From positions 1 through 39,113 of the forward strand of contig CANRMD010000014.1 in the NCBI GenBank assembly GCA_947631645.1: DNA of 39,113 nt, given 5' to 3'. The DNA is from Candidatus Gastranaerophilales bacterium (GTDB taxonomy: Bacteria > Cyanobacteriota > Vampirovibrionia > Gastranaerophilales > Gastranaerophilaceae). The position numbers were made by a program, and so were the translations under genes. The notes beneath the pieces are model-generated. The model saw only the letters and a list, made by a program, of their open reading frames with translations. It searched no databases and was not told the DNA's origin. Shown one piece after another: positions 29,059-36,883 of this stretch (position 1 is the stretch's first letter; the number at the start of each line of letters is the position of its first letter).

Positions 29059-30294
29059 ATGAAAATTAATAACATTCATACAGCTATAAGTTTTATGGCA
29101 AATAAAATACCAAAGAAACAAGCCGAATACATTAACAATCATTTAATAAATTCTGACAGTGTTGATATTTTCTGTCATATAGCTACTGATGAAGATGCTT
29201 TTAACAGTGCAAAAATAATGTACGAATATCTCGCACAACAGGGAATTAAACCGAGAATACTCTGCAATAATGCTAAAGAAAATTACGGTTTTGATGAATC
29301 GGAATATGATATAATAGACCTGTCAAAAACCTCTGCTCCCAAACAAAAAGCCTCAAGTGCACTTTGTCTTGATTTTAGCGACTCGGAAAGAATACGAGGA
29401 GATGCTCTTAAATATTTAAGTCAATTTAGTAAAGATGATATATTCTTAATGGATCATCATATTCCCGTAAAATCAATTATAAAAAGTAATAAAGTAACAA
29501 CACCGACAACGGGCGAAAAAAGATTTACCACAGCTAGAAACGGATATATTGATACAACGGCACGTTCTAATGCATCAATTCTTGTAAGGTTTTTTAACGC
29601 ATTAAACATTAAAATGTCAAAATCTCAATATGAATCAGCTTATTGCGGTATGGTTGACGATATGAATAAAGCTAATCTTTTAAGTATTCAAAACGGAGAA
29701 ATAATAAAAAGCCCCGAACTTATTAGAGATAAAAATGCCGATGAAGTTTTCAATATGGTATCTGAAAATGTCAGCGAAGATAAAAAACGGGAAATTCTTT
29801 CACACCTTGATGTTCTATCCCATCTGAGCGAACAAGAACAAGCATTCAGAGAAAATTTATTCAAAAAAATAATGATTTCTGATAATAAAAAATTTGCTTA
29901 TGCAATAATTGAGCCTGATGATGAAACTTGGCAAGCAATCGGCGGAGATAATTCCACAACAAGCAAAATTTTAAGAGATTTCAGACTGAAAGTTTTAGCT
30001 CATAAAAACCCCGATAAATATATTAATCCTGAACAGATGAAAGAGCTTCAAGAAGTTGAAGCCGCTGCCGTATTCTATCCCGATTACAAAACAGGACGCT
30101 ACAGGATAAGTATTCATTCAAATAAAGATTATGCAATGAAAATTATTGAATACAACAGACAAAATTATAATAAAGATTTAATTGCAGGCGGTCACGACGA
30201 ACGAGCCGGCGGAAGCATACAGAGTCTTGACGGGAAAATCTGCTCAAAATGGATTAGAGATTTTATATTCGCAGCCCAAAATATTAATTACTGA
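29059..30294 (+). CDS. DHH-family phosphodiesterase (NrnA-like)
   Basis: This 411-residue DHH/DHHA1 protein likely cleaves nano-RNA or dinucleotides (pApA). The metal motifs are present: HIATDEDA (H40, D44, D46), DFSDSERIRG, FLMDHHIP (the DHH triad) and MVDDMNK. The C-terminal DHHA1 motif GGHDERAGGS lies at about residues 383-392. Typical NrnA proteins have about 315-340 residues, so some 70-90 residues are extra, mostly in the helical region after residue 220. No SD is visible; a TACAAT lies 6 nt before the ATG. It follows rph closely. Its end overlaps the convergent unknown gene by 11 bp. Confidence 0.83.
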   Translation: MKINNIHTAISFMANKIPKKQAEYINNHLINSDSVDIFCHIATDEDAFNSAKIMYEYLAQQGIKPRILCNNAKENYGFDESEYDIIDLSKTSAPKQKASSALCLDFSDSERIRGDALKYLSQFSKDDIFLMDHHIPVKSIIKSNKVTTPTTGEKRFTTARNGYIDTTARSNASILVRFFNALNIKMSKSQYESAYCGMVDDMNKANLLSIQNGEIIKSPELIRDKNADEVFNMVSENVSEDKKREILSHLDVLSHLSEQEQAFRENLFKKIMISDNKKFAYAIIEPDDETWQAIGGDNSTTSKILRDFRLKVLAHKNPDKYINPEQMKELQEVEAAAVFYPDYKTGRYRISIHSNKDYAMKIIEYNRQNYNKDLIAGGHDERAGGSIQSLDGKICSKWIRDFIFAAQNINY

Positions 30295-31642
30295 TTAAAT
30301 TTTCAAAATTTTTGAATATTTCAGGCTTATTCTGAGAATATATATTAAAATCATTATTCAAAGTTTTTTCTTTAAGCTGTTTATTATATCTGTATTGTGT
30401 AAATAATCTGGTAATTGCGGAAAGAGTAAAGCCCATAAAGAGTAAACTGAATGCATAAGGGACTAAAGAAATAAATGCTTTTTCTTTAGTGAGTCTTGAA
30501 AGTTCTTTAACGGGTGATGTATTTTTTACTTTTGCAATATTTTCCGCAATTTTAGGCAATTCGGCACGCAAAGGGGTTGAAAATGTGCCATCTGATGATT
30601 TCTTTAATATATCGGGGAATGCATTTTTCTTTTCCAATATTTTAGTAAAACCTTTTTCAAAAAGCTCACTTCCGAATATTGTGTAAAAAACAACTAAAGG
30701 AACCCTTGTCCAAACTTCCGCTACGTCTAATTTTCCTCTGTCTTCTGCAGCTTTAGAATAGCCAAACAATCCTAATATTGCCGTTAATGCAAGCTGACCT
30801 TTACTTAATGCCAGCTTGCCGTTATTATTAGCAAAATCAAGACTGAATTTAGATAAAATATTACTTAATTTATCCGATTTTACTCCTGTCTTTTCTATCG
30901 TATTTGCAAGTGTTTTACCCGGTTCAAGAATAGTTTTTGCCGCTTTTTGTAATCCGTCAGATTTATGCCCGAAAAGAGCCAAAGCCGTACCGAGAGCAAT
31001 TCCCGATGCAGATATTATTGCCGCTTTTTTTAGCTGTTTTTTTGAATTTTTTTCAACTCGTTCTTGCTGAGCTTTGTCTTCTTTTTCATTTTGATTTTTA
31101 TCAAGATTTGCAATATTGTTAAAATTACTTTTCTTAAATGTTTTCAGCGTAAATAAATTTTTAGCAAAGCTCAGAGTATATTCAGCAACCGGTACTATTG
31201 CACAAGCAAGTAATATTCCCGCTTTTGTTGCGATGGCACGTCTTTGTACTTCTTCAGTTAATGCAGTATTTTTAGTTATCTGCTCAACAGTTTTAGGAAG
31301 CTGTTCATTTATTTTATTTTGCAAAGCTTTTGGCTGGAAGTGTTTAAAAATACAGTTTCTGAAAAGTTTTTCACCTAAAATCGGAGTTGCAAAATAAAAT
31401 ATTGCAGATTCAATAAACTCCAAAAAACTCATCTCTGCAAAATCAGCTTTGCTTCTGGAAAATATTGCTTTCGGGAACCAGTTTGTTGCCGTATCTTGTA
31501 TAAATCTTGTTGAAGATAAATTCTCCTGTGATTTTAAAAATATATCAGCTGCTTTTGCAACGTCCGTAAGGTTTGAAGTTATTCCTTTAAATGATTGTTT
31601 GTTGTTATTTTTATTATTTAATTTTTCATTAAGTGTTATCAT
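30284..31642 (-). CDS. Unknown multi-pass protein, lineage-restricted looking
   Basis: I do not recognise this 452-residue protein. It has no signal peptide. The N-terminus is Asn/Lys-rich (KLNNKNNNKQ) and then SFKG at residues 17-20. Hydrophobic segments occur at about 141-160, 207-224, 283-295, 314-327 and 405-425, separated by Lys-rich helices with predicted coiled-coil character (EKEDKAQQERVEKNSKKQLK, about 186-205). It could be an integral membrane scaffold protein. The ATG at 31642 has an AGAGG SD. It lies just past the terminator of the mini-gene at 31718-31807. Confidence 0.7.
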   Translation of the reverse strand: MITLNEKLNNKNNNKQSFKGITSNLTDVAKAADIFLKSQENLSSTRFIQDTATNWFPKAIFSRSKADFAEMSFLEFIESAIFYFATPILGEKLFRNCIFKHFQPKALQNKINEQLPKTVEQITKNTALTEEVQRRAIATKAGILLACAIVPVAEYTLSFAKNLFTLKTFKKSNFNNIANLDKNQNEKEDKAQQERVEKNSKKQLKKAAIISASGIALGTALALFGHKSDGLQKAAKTILEPGKTLANTIEKTGVKSDKLSNILSKFSLDFANNNGKLALSKGQLALTAILGLFGYSKAAEDRGKLDVAEVWTRVPLVVFYTIFGSELFEKGFTKILEKKNAFPDILKKSSDGTFSTPLRAELPKIAENIAKVKNTSPVKELSRLTKEKAFISLVPYAFSLLFMGFTLSAITRLFTQYRYNKQLKEKTLNNDFNIYSQNKPEIFKNFENLISN

Positions 31643-31670
31643 AATTACCTCTGTTTAAAACTGCAAACTA

Positions 31671-31697
31671 AAAAAGCTGCCTATTCAGGCAGCTTTT
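31671..31697 (-). terminator. Rho-independent terminator of the Met-rich mini-gene
   Basis: The stem AAAAGCTGCC/GGCAGCTTTT (10 bp) has a 6-nt loop. In the minus direction it ends in a run of five or six T's, so it ends transcripts leaving the small ORF at 31718-31807, before the start of the unknown gene at 31642. Confidence 0.85.
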
Positions 31698-31717
31698 AAA
31701 TTATTTTAAACGAGGTT

Positions 31718-31807
31718 TCACATTCGCACAAAACAATGACTGCCTGACCCTAAGCCTTGCATTTGCATCATCATATTCATCATCATTTGTACGAAATTGT
31801 TTATCAT
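31718..31807 (-). CDS. 29-residue methionine-rich small protein (candidate)
   Basis: A short ORF of 29 codons starts at the ATG at 31807 and ends in TGA at 31718. The peptide holds nine Met, including two MMM triplets at residues 8-10 and 12-14, then M16 and a GLGSGSHC segment (18-25) and a C-terminal Met. An AAGGA SD lies 6 nt before the ATG. A TTGACA box is upstream and a strong terminator is downstream. The whole unit is about 150 nt and independent of its neighbours. The run of ATG codons could also be chance in a small RNA. Met- and His/Cys-rich composition would suit soft-metal binding, but this is speculation. It is too short for a reliable family call. Confidence 0.5.
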   Translation of the reverse strand: MINNFVQMMMNMMMQMQGLGSGSHCFVRM

Positions 31808-31825
31808 TATTATTCCTTTGTTTAT

Positions 31826-31854
31826 AAGTTATCTTAATATACTTTTTTTGTCAA
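31826..31854 (-). promoter_or_regulatory. Promoter of the Met-rich mini-gene
   Basis: A perfect TTGACA occupies 31854-31849 on the minus strand, only 8 bp after the end of the cation exchanger gene. At 17-bp spacing the -10 is TAACTT (31831-31826), a weak match. A start near 31819 would give a leader of about 12 nt with the AAGGA SD. Confidence 0.5.
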
Positions 31855-31861
31855 GCCATCA

Positions 31862-32788
31862 TCATTTTTGTATTAACATAACCAAATATGAAATATACAA
31901 AACTAAAAAAGATATTCCTTGCCATCTGTATAATTTTTTTGATTTACAAGAATATAAATATAACAGCAAAATTGATATTACAGCAACAAAAGAATCAAAT
32001 AAAAATTCTTTACCGAATTGCAAAGGTTGAATTACTCCCGTAATACCCAATACGAAAAGTATATTAAAAATATTTGAACCGATAATATTACCTACAGCCA
32101 AATCTGACTGTTTTTTTATTGCGGCTGTAATACAAGTAATCAGTTCGGGCAAACTTGTACCAACAGCAATAATCGTTAAACCGATTATTCTATCTGAAAT
32201 ATTCAGCCTGTGAGCAATATCAACAGCGGAATTAACAGTTAAATCACTGCCGTAGACCAAAGCGGCAAGCCCTCCGATTATATATATTATTATTCTAAAA
32301 AGTCCGATTGATTTTTCTTCAACTTTATAATTATTAGACTCTTTTGAAATTTTAAATAAATAAATAAAAAATAAAACAAATAACAAAAGTAATCCGATTG
32401 CACAATATCTGTTAATATTTCCGAAAAAATATCCGACAGTGCAAAGCAAAACAGTAATAAACCCGACAAAAGGTATTTCATAATTTACGGTATTTTTTTG
32501 AAAAGAAATAACACCTATAGCGGCAGTAACACCAAGAATAAGTAAAATATTAGCAATATTACTGCCTAAAATATTCCCGACGGCAACTCCGTTTACACCT
32601 TTTAGTGCAGAAACTATACTTACACTTGCTTCAGGGGCACTTGTTCCCATTGCAACAACCGTTAAACCTACTATTATAGCGGGAATTTTAAATTTTAAAG
32701 CCAAGTTGCTTGCACCGTCAACAAAAAAGTTTGCCCCGTTTGATAAAAGAACTAATCCCAGAATAAATAAAACTATACTTAATAACAT
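31862..32788 (-). CDS. CaCA-family sodium/calcium exchanger
   Basis: This 308-residue membrane protein has two homologous halves. Each carries an alpha repeat: the first is AMGTSAPEASVSIVSALKG with GNILGSNIANILLILG, the second VGTSLPELITCITAAIKK with GNIIGSNIFNILFVLG. The paired acidic residues in these repeats coordinate Ca2+ or K+ in known YrbG-like exchangers. It probably moves calcium against sodium or protons across the inner membrane. An AAGG SD lies just before the ATG at 32788. The ion cannot be read from sequence. Confidence 0.93.
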   Translation of the reverse strand: MLLSIVLFILGLVLLSNGANFFVDGASNLALKFKIPAIIVGLTVVAMGTSAPEASVSIVSALKGVNGVAVGNILGSNIANILLILGVTAAIGVISFQKNTVNYEIPFVGFITVLLCTVGYFFGNINRYCAIGLLLLFVLFFIYLFKISKESNNYKVEEKSIGLFRIIIYIIGGLAALVYGSDLTVNSAVDIAHRLNISDRIIGLTIIAVGTSLPELITCITAAIKKQSDLAVGNIIGSNIFNILFVLGITGVIQPLQFGKEFLFDSFVAVISILLLYLYSCKSKKLYRWQGISFLVLYISYLVMLIQK

Positions 32789-32834
32789 AAATGCCTTATA
32801 TAATAATTATAATTAATTATTATATCATAATGCA

Positions 32835-33491
32835 TTAAATAAGAGAAACAACGCTTTCAGCCGCCAGTAAAGCAGAATTTTGGTTTTGCCCCGTTATAAT
32901 ATTACAATTAATTTCTACATGCTCACTCCAAGGCTTATCTTCAATAAAAACAGCTCCGAGTTTTTTAATCCTGTCTTCTAATGAAAACGGCATAAATTCG
33001 GTCATTTTTACAATTTTTTCTTCTTTATTTGTAAATGCGGTTATATGCTTATTTTTTAAAATTGAATTACCGCAAGAATCTTTCGCTAAAAGAAGTCCCG
33101 CAATACCATGACATACTGCAGATATTAATTTGTCATTATTATACATATATTCAACAATATTTTTTAAATTTTCATCTTCAGCTAAATCAAACATAGGGCC
33201 ATGACCGCCGGGGATAAATATTGCATCAAATTCTTTATAATTAATATCGGATAGTTTTTCTGTATTTTTTAAATTTTTTGCCGCATCATCCCACTCCATA
33301 GGATTAGAACAGGATAAACTGTTTTCATCTATCGGAGAATTACCGCCTTTTGGGCTCGCAACCGTTATATTATACCCTGTTGCTTTAAATACTAAGTATG
33401 GAACTGCAAATTCTTCTAACCATACACCTGTATGTATATCATCATTAATATCCGAAAAATTCGTTGTTACTATTAAAACATTTTTTGCCAT
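32835..33491 (-). CDS. DJ-1/PfpI-family protein (Hsp31/glyoxalase-III-like)
   Basis: This 218-residue class I glutamine-amidotransferase-like protein has the nucleophile elbow AVCHGIAGLL, with C127 and H128, and the conserved acidic WLEE (E26). The PGGHGPMFDL segment is the glycine-rich turn next to the nucleophile in the Hsp31/HchA group. Proteins of this group remove methylglyoxal or act as deglycases or chaperones. The stress-protection role is an inference from the family. An AAGGAG SD sits 5 nt before the ATG. It lies 46 bp upstream of the cation exchanger on the same strand, so they may be one unit. Confidence 0.85.
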   Translation of the reverse strand: MAKNVLIVTTNFSDINDDIHTGVWLEEFAVPYLVFKATGYNITVASPKGGNSPIDENSLSCSNPMEWDDAAKNLKNTEKLSDINYKEFDAIFIPGGHGPMFDLAEDENLKNIVEYMYNNDKLISAVCHGIAGLLLAKDSCGNSILKNKHITAFTNKEEKIVKMTEFMPFSLEDRIKKLGAVFIEDKPWSEHVEINCNIITGQNQNSALLAAESVVSLI

Positions 33492-33595
33492 ATCTACTCC
33501 TTATTTTTAAAATAACCGAATTTTAAAAGAATTATATTCTTCGTTCAGTTAATATACTTATGGCAAAAATTTAGTTTACGGGGTTTATTTAAAAT

Positions 33596-34438
33596 ATGGA
33601 AATAAAATCAAATATTTATAATATAAAAACTCATTTTAAATCGAGGAACCACTTGATAAGAGAAGCTGACGATATAAGAAGAGCAGCTCGAAGTACCTTT
33701 CCGATGACAAGTTCTACTTATATTGATGAATTTTATTTAACAGCTTCACCACAATCCGTACATAAAAATTATGCAAGAATGCTTTCTGATAAATATAAAA
33801 AGAAAATAGAAACAGTAAGAGATATTGTAAGCGATCAAAAATATTATTTACCGAAAAGTAACGAAGAAAAAAATGCCCCCTACGGAGTTAATCTTCAATA
33901 TATAAAATTAACAAGATTAGGGAACTGTAAAGAGTCTGCAATTGCGGCACTTGCTGCACTTTGTGCTAACGGATATAACCAATCGGAACGAGTTGAACTA
34001 TATATAAAAACTCAATATATAAATAAAAAAACAGGTGAAATTGAATATGAGGGAACAGACCCGCTTGATCACTCTTTTGTTGTTACAACAATGAATAAAA
34101 AAGACTTGTACAAGGCAAAAGAAAAAGATTTAATTATTATTGATCCTTGGATGGGCTTTACTGACAGTTTTTCAGGTGCCAAAGCAAGATATAAATCAAT
34201 ATATGATAAAGAAAGTTTAAAAGATATAAATTCATACAGAAATTCAATGTTTAGGTTTCAACAAGCAAAAAATGGAAATACTTCAGCTGATTTAAAGGAT
34301 TATCAGATTAAACAAACTTTTGTCATAAAAAGTACAGATTGGGTTACAGCTATTGAACTAAAAAGAGCTCAATGTTATTTTCAACACAAATATCCATCAC
34401 TGATTAAGATGCCTCAAAATACTCAAGCCAATATTTAA
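33596..34438 (+). CDS. Unrecognised protein with a Cys-His-Asp triad
   Basis: This 280-residue soluble-looking protein matches no family I can name with confidence. Its central part carries C111 in LGNCKESAIAALAAL, H159 in DPLDHSFVVT and D183 in IIIDPWMGF. The order and spacing are those of a papain/transglutaminase-like Cys-His-Asp triad, as in bacterial cysteine proteases and glutamine deamidases. A Cys at the start of a helix, His in a strand and the D-P-W turn all fit. No signal peptide or transmembrane segment is seen. No SD is visible at the ATG. The 3' end overlaps the convergent HNH gene by 35 bp. It may be an effector-like enzyme or an intracellular one. Confidence 0.68.
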   Translation: MEIKSNIYNIKTHFKSRNHLIREADDIRRAARSTFPMTSSTYIDEFYLTASPQSVHKNYARMLSDKYKKKIETVRDIVSDQKYYLPKSNEEKNAPYGVNLQYIKLTRLGNCKESAIAALAALCANGYNQSERVELYIKTQYINKKTGEIEYEGTDPLDHSFVVTTMNKKDLYKAKEKDLIIIDPWMGFTDSFSGAKARYKSIYDKESLKDINSYRNSMFRFQQAKNGNTSADLKDYQIKQTFVIKSTDWVTAIELKRAQCYFQHKYPSLIKMPQNTQANI

Positions 34439-34916
34439 CAACATTTTCAGGATATTTTTTTATCTCAAATTTTAAATAGTCTTTAGGACGATAAGGACGT
34501 CTTAAAAGTTTCATTCTTGCTTCTTTTGGAGTTCTGTCAGCCTTTTTTTGATTACAATCTTTGCAACACGCAACAATATTTTCCCATATATCAGGACCTA
34601 ACCTCGATTTTGGATACACATGGTCTAATGTCAATTCTGAAGCATTAAACTTTTCTCCGCAATACTGGCATACAAATTCATCCCTAACAAGTATATTCTC
34701 ACGACAAAATGGCAGCTCTTTATATTGAACTGCCAAATCATAAGTTAATTTTATTACTCTTGGTATTAATACATTTTCTACCTTAATCATACTTTCAATA
34801 TCATTTAATCTGCGAGCATTCTCCGCTTTCCCTTTCATTATCAAAACTAATGCCCGCTTCCACGTGCATATATTAATCGGATGATTATGTTTATCAAGTA
34901 ATAATACCTTTTGCAT
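34404..34916 (-). CDS. HNH endonuclease (cyanobacterial type)
   Basis: The 170-residue protein has the HNH core: CQYCGEKFNASELTLDHVYPKSR (about residues 86-108, with the DHV His), then CCKDCNQKKADRTP, which supplies the zinc cysteines (CxxC twice). The N-terminal part (VLLLDKHNHPINICTWKRALVLIMKGKAE) is the helper domain common to a group of HNH proteins that is very widespread in cyanobacteria. It would nick or cut DNA; no toxin, immunity or mobile partner is beside it. An AGGAG SD lies 5 nt before the ATG and partly overlaps a palindrome at 34925-34936. Confidence 0.9.
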   Translation of the reverse strand: MQKVLLLDKHNHPINICTWKRALVLIMKGKAENARRLNDIESMIKVENVLIPRVIKLTYDLAVQYKELPFCRENILVRDEFVCQYCGEKFNASELTLDHVYPKSRLGPDIWENIVACCKDCNQKKADRTPKEARMKLLRRPYRPKDYLKFEIKKYPENVVKYWLEYFEAS

Positions 34917-34924
34917 AACAACTC

Positions 34925-34936
34925 CTACAATTGTAG
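34925..34936. repeat. Perfect 12-bp palindrome at the HNH gene SD
   Basis: CTACAATTGTAG is a perfect dyad covering the upstream edge of the HNH SD. It could be an operator or a small mRNA hairpin. No other copy was noticed by eye. Confidence 0.4.
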
Positions 34937-35008
34937 TATTCCCATTTTTGCCGTTTTTTAAACTTTGTAGCTGTTTTTAAAACAAAATTTTTATGCAATA
35001 ATCAAATT

Positions 35009-35557
35009 ATGAATAATTCATTTTTTGAAATATTTAAAATATTTTTTATAATCGGTATTCAACTCTTAGGCGGCGGGTACGTAATAGTTCCACTTTTAAA
35101 AAAATACATTGTTGACGATAAAAAATGGATTAGTGAAGAAGAGCTTGTTAACCTATATGCAATGAGCCAGTGTTTACCGGGGATTATTGCTTGTAATATA
35201 GCAATATCAACAGGATATAAAGCAAAAGGCTTTATTGGTGCACTTGCAGCCGCATTAGGAATAATTATTCCGCCCTTTTTCTGCATTATTATATTGGCCA
35301 ATATTTTATCGGGAATTGTTAATATTGAAACAGTAAAAAATGCATTTTGGGGAATCAGAATTTCTGTTATTGTTCTTATATTAATTACCATTAAAGATTT
35401 GTGGGCAAAAAGTGTAAACTCGCTTTTTTCATATATATTATTTTTTATAATTTTGATATGTTTATTAGTTTTACCCGTATCACCAACTGTTGTAATAATT
35501 CTTTCCGCGATTACCGCATTAATTTCGGGTCAGATTAGGAGGAAAATAAATGATTAA
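35009..35557 (+). CDS. Chromate transporter, first half (ChrA-like)
   Basis: This 182-residue CHR-domain protein is a half-size chromate transporter. The family motif FFIIGIQLLGGGYVIVPLL (residues 12-30) is followed by five or six hydrophobic helices and the typical CLPGIIACNIAISTGY. Two such halves act together in bacteria with split ChrA proteins. It overlaps the second half by 8 bp, so they are made together. No SD is visible before the ATG; an AATAAT lies 6 nt upstream. The real substrate may be sulfate-like anions, since many CHR proteins are annotated only by family. Confidence 0.88.
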   Translation: MNNSFFEIFKIFFIIGIQLLGGGYVIVPLLKKYIVDDKKWISEEELVNLYAMSQCLPGIIACNIAISTGYKAKGFIGALAAALGIIIPPFFCIIILANILSGIVNIETVKNAFWGIRISVIVLILITIKDLWAKSVNSLFSYILFFIILICLLVLPVSPTVVIILSAITALISGQIRRKIND

Positions 35558-36110
35558 ATTATATTTTCTTCTTTTTACGGAATTTTTAAAAATAGGTGTA
35601 TTTGCTCTTGGCGGAGGTTATGCAACATTACCGTTTTTATATTATCTGCAAGGGCAATATAATTGGTTTACTCTTGAAGAATTAACTAATATGATAGCTG
35701 TATCAAACATAACCCCCGGACCTATCGGAATAAATATGGCTACTTATACCGGTTTTACAACAGCAGGCATTTTAGGTTCTTTAATTGCGACATTTGCAAT
35801 TGTTTTAATACCAAGCATAATTGTTATGTTTATGACAAAACTCTATAGCAAATTTCAAAGTTGTAAAAGCGTAAATGATATATTTTGGGGCTTAAGACCC
35901 GCTGCTTGTGCTCTTTTAGCGTCTATCGGATTAAAATTACTCTTTCAAAATATTATAACAGAGGAAGAATGGGCATTCCCTATACATTTTAATTATCAGG
36001 CATTAATATTATTTCTTATATTAATAATACCGTTTTCTTTCTTTAAGAAAAATCCCTTATTAACAATATTATTAGGGGCTATAGGCGGTATTATAATTAA
36101 AAGTATTTAA
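35550..36110 (+). CDS. Chromate transporter, second half (ChrA-like)
   Basis: This 186-residue partner of the gene before it has the same CHR signature early (FLKIGVFALGGGYATLPFL, residues 10-28) and NITPGPIGINMATYTGFTTAG near 53-73. A second hydrophobic half ends in LLTILLGAIGGIIIK. Its ATG overlaps the first half by 8 bp and an AGGAGG SD lies inside the first gene. The pair would form a heterodimer in the inner membrane. Transcription may stop at the AT-rich hairpin at 36112-36137, though no U-tract follows. Confidence 0.88.
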   Translation: MIKLYFLLFTEFLKIGVFALGGGYATLPFLYYLQGQYNWFTLEELTNMIAVSNITPGPIGINMATYTGFTTAGILGSLIATFAIVLIPSIIVMFMTKLYSKFQSCKSVNDIFWGLRPAACALLASIGLKLLFQNIITEEEWAFPIHFNYQALILFLILIIPFSFFKKNPLLTILLGAIGGIIIKSI

Positions 36111-36111
36111 T

Positions 36112-36137
36112 ATTTTGTTAAGAAATATTAACAAAAT
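36112..36137. repeat. 10-bp AT-rich inverted repeat
   Basis: ATTTTGTTAA and its complement TTAACAAAAT are separated by 6 nt. It lies one base past the second chromate transporter gene and about 90 bp before the ATG of the 197-residue protein. It could be an operator or a weak terminator; only one G-C pair is present in the stem, so a terminator role is doubtful. Confidence 0.45.
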
Positions 36138-36225
36138 TAACCTTAAAAGTAAATTTCAAAATGAAAATTGTTTTTATATAAATGTGGGTAGTTTAGGTTA
36201 ATTAAATTTATAGTGGAGGTTAGTT

Positions 36226-36819
36226 ATGACAGTATCTTTTCAAAATGGTAGTTTCTTCGGCGGAAGTGCAATAGCAAATACAAATACATCAAGCGGCGGT
36301 GTTTCCGTTGCAAGCTTATATAACGAAGGTTACTTAGATAATAAATATTCTTACAATGACAAAAAAGAATCTTATGAATTAGCATACTCAGGAAGAGATG
36401 CAGCTCTTGATACAAAAATTTCAAACATTGGTTCTTACTTAGCAAAAGGTCAAGAAGATAAAGCAATGACAGCATATCAAGAATTATTAGAACAAATTTC
36501 TTCACAAGAAAGATATTCTCAAATTGCAAAAGATGAAACTCAATTAAAATCAATTGCAAGACAAATGATAGAAGCTGAAATAGGTACAGACCTTGAAGAC
36601 TTTATCAGAGAAAATGCAAAAACCGCATCAGGTGTTGAAGCACAAAAACTGTTATCTTGGGGTAATTGCGACTCAACTTCTCAAGAAGATTTGTTAAAAG
36701 CAATGTGCGATATAGATGAAGATGAAAGCCATAGCTTAATATTAGACGGATTAGCAATAATCGTAAGCCCATTCGTAGTACTTGGTAACGCTCTCTTCAA
36801 CGGCGGAAAGAAAATGTAA
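36226..36819 (+). CDS. Unknown protein with strong SD and C-terminal hydrophobic tail
   Basis: I do not recognise this 197-residue protein. It has a polar, Gly/Ser/Asn/Thr-rich start (residues 4-30, with FFGG and NTNTSSGG) and no signal peptide. A long helical middle (45-165) follows, rich in Ala, Glu, Gln and Lys with acidic patches. A hydrophobic segment comes at about 171-192 (LILDGLAIIVSPFVVLGNAL), then a short basic end, GGKKM. That layout would suit a tail-anchored or membrane-inserting protein. The ATG has a strong GGAGG at 36213-36217 and a leader of at least 90 nt. It ends at the terminator at 36855-36883. Its leader and SD suggest high expression. Confidence 0.65.
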   Translation: MTVSFQNGSFFGGSAIANTNTSSGGVSVASLYNEGYLDNKYSYNDKKESYELAYSGRDAALDTKISNIGSYLAKGQEDKAMTAYQELLEQISSQERYSQIAKDETQLKSIARQMIEAEIGTDLEDFIRENAKTASGVEAQKLLSWGNCDSTSQEDLLKAMCDIDEDESHSLILDGLAIIVSPFVVLGNALFNGGKKM

Positions 36820-36854
36820 TTAAAAAACCTAATCTAAACTATAAATAATAACTC

Positions 36855-36883
36855 AAAAGGCAGATTAATTATCTGCCTTTTTT
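36855..36883. terminator. Bidirectional rho-independent terminator
   Basis: The stem AAAAGGCAGAT/ATCTGCCTTTT (11 bp) has a 5-nt loop and T runs. The plus strand ends the unknown 197-residue gene. On the minus strand the stem overlaps the last codons and the stop of cysE, so it may end that transcript as well. Confidence 0.85.
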
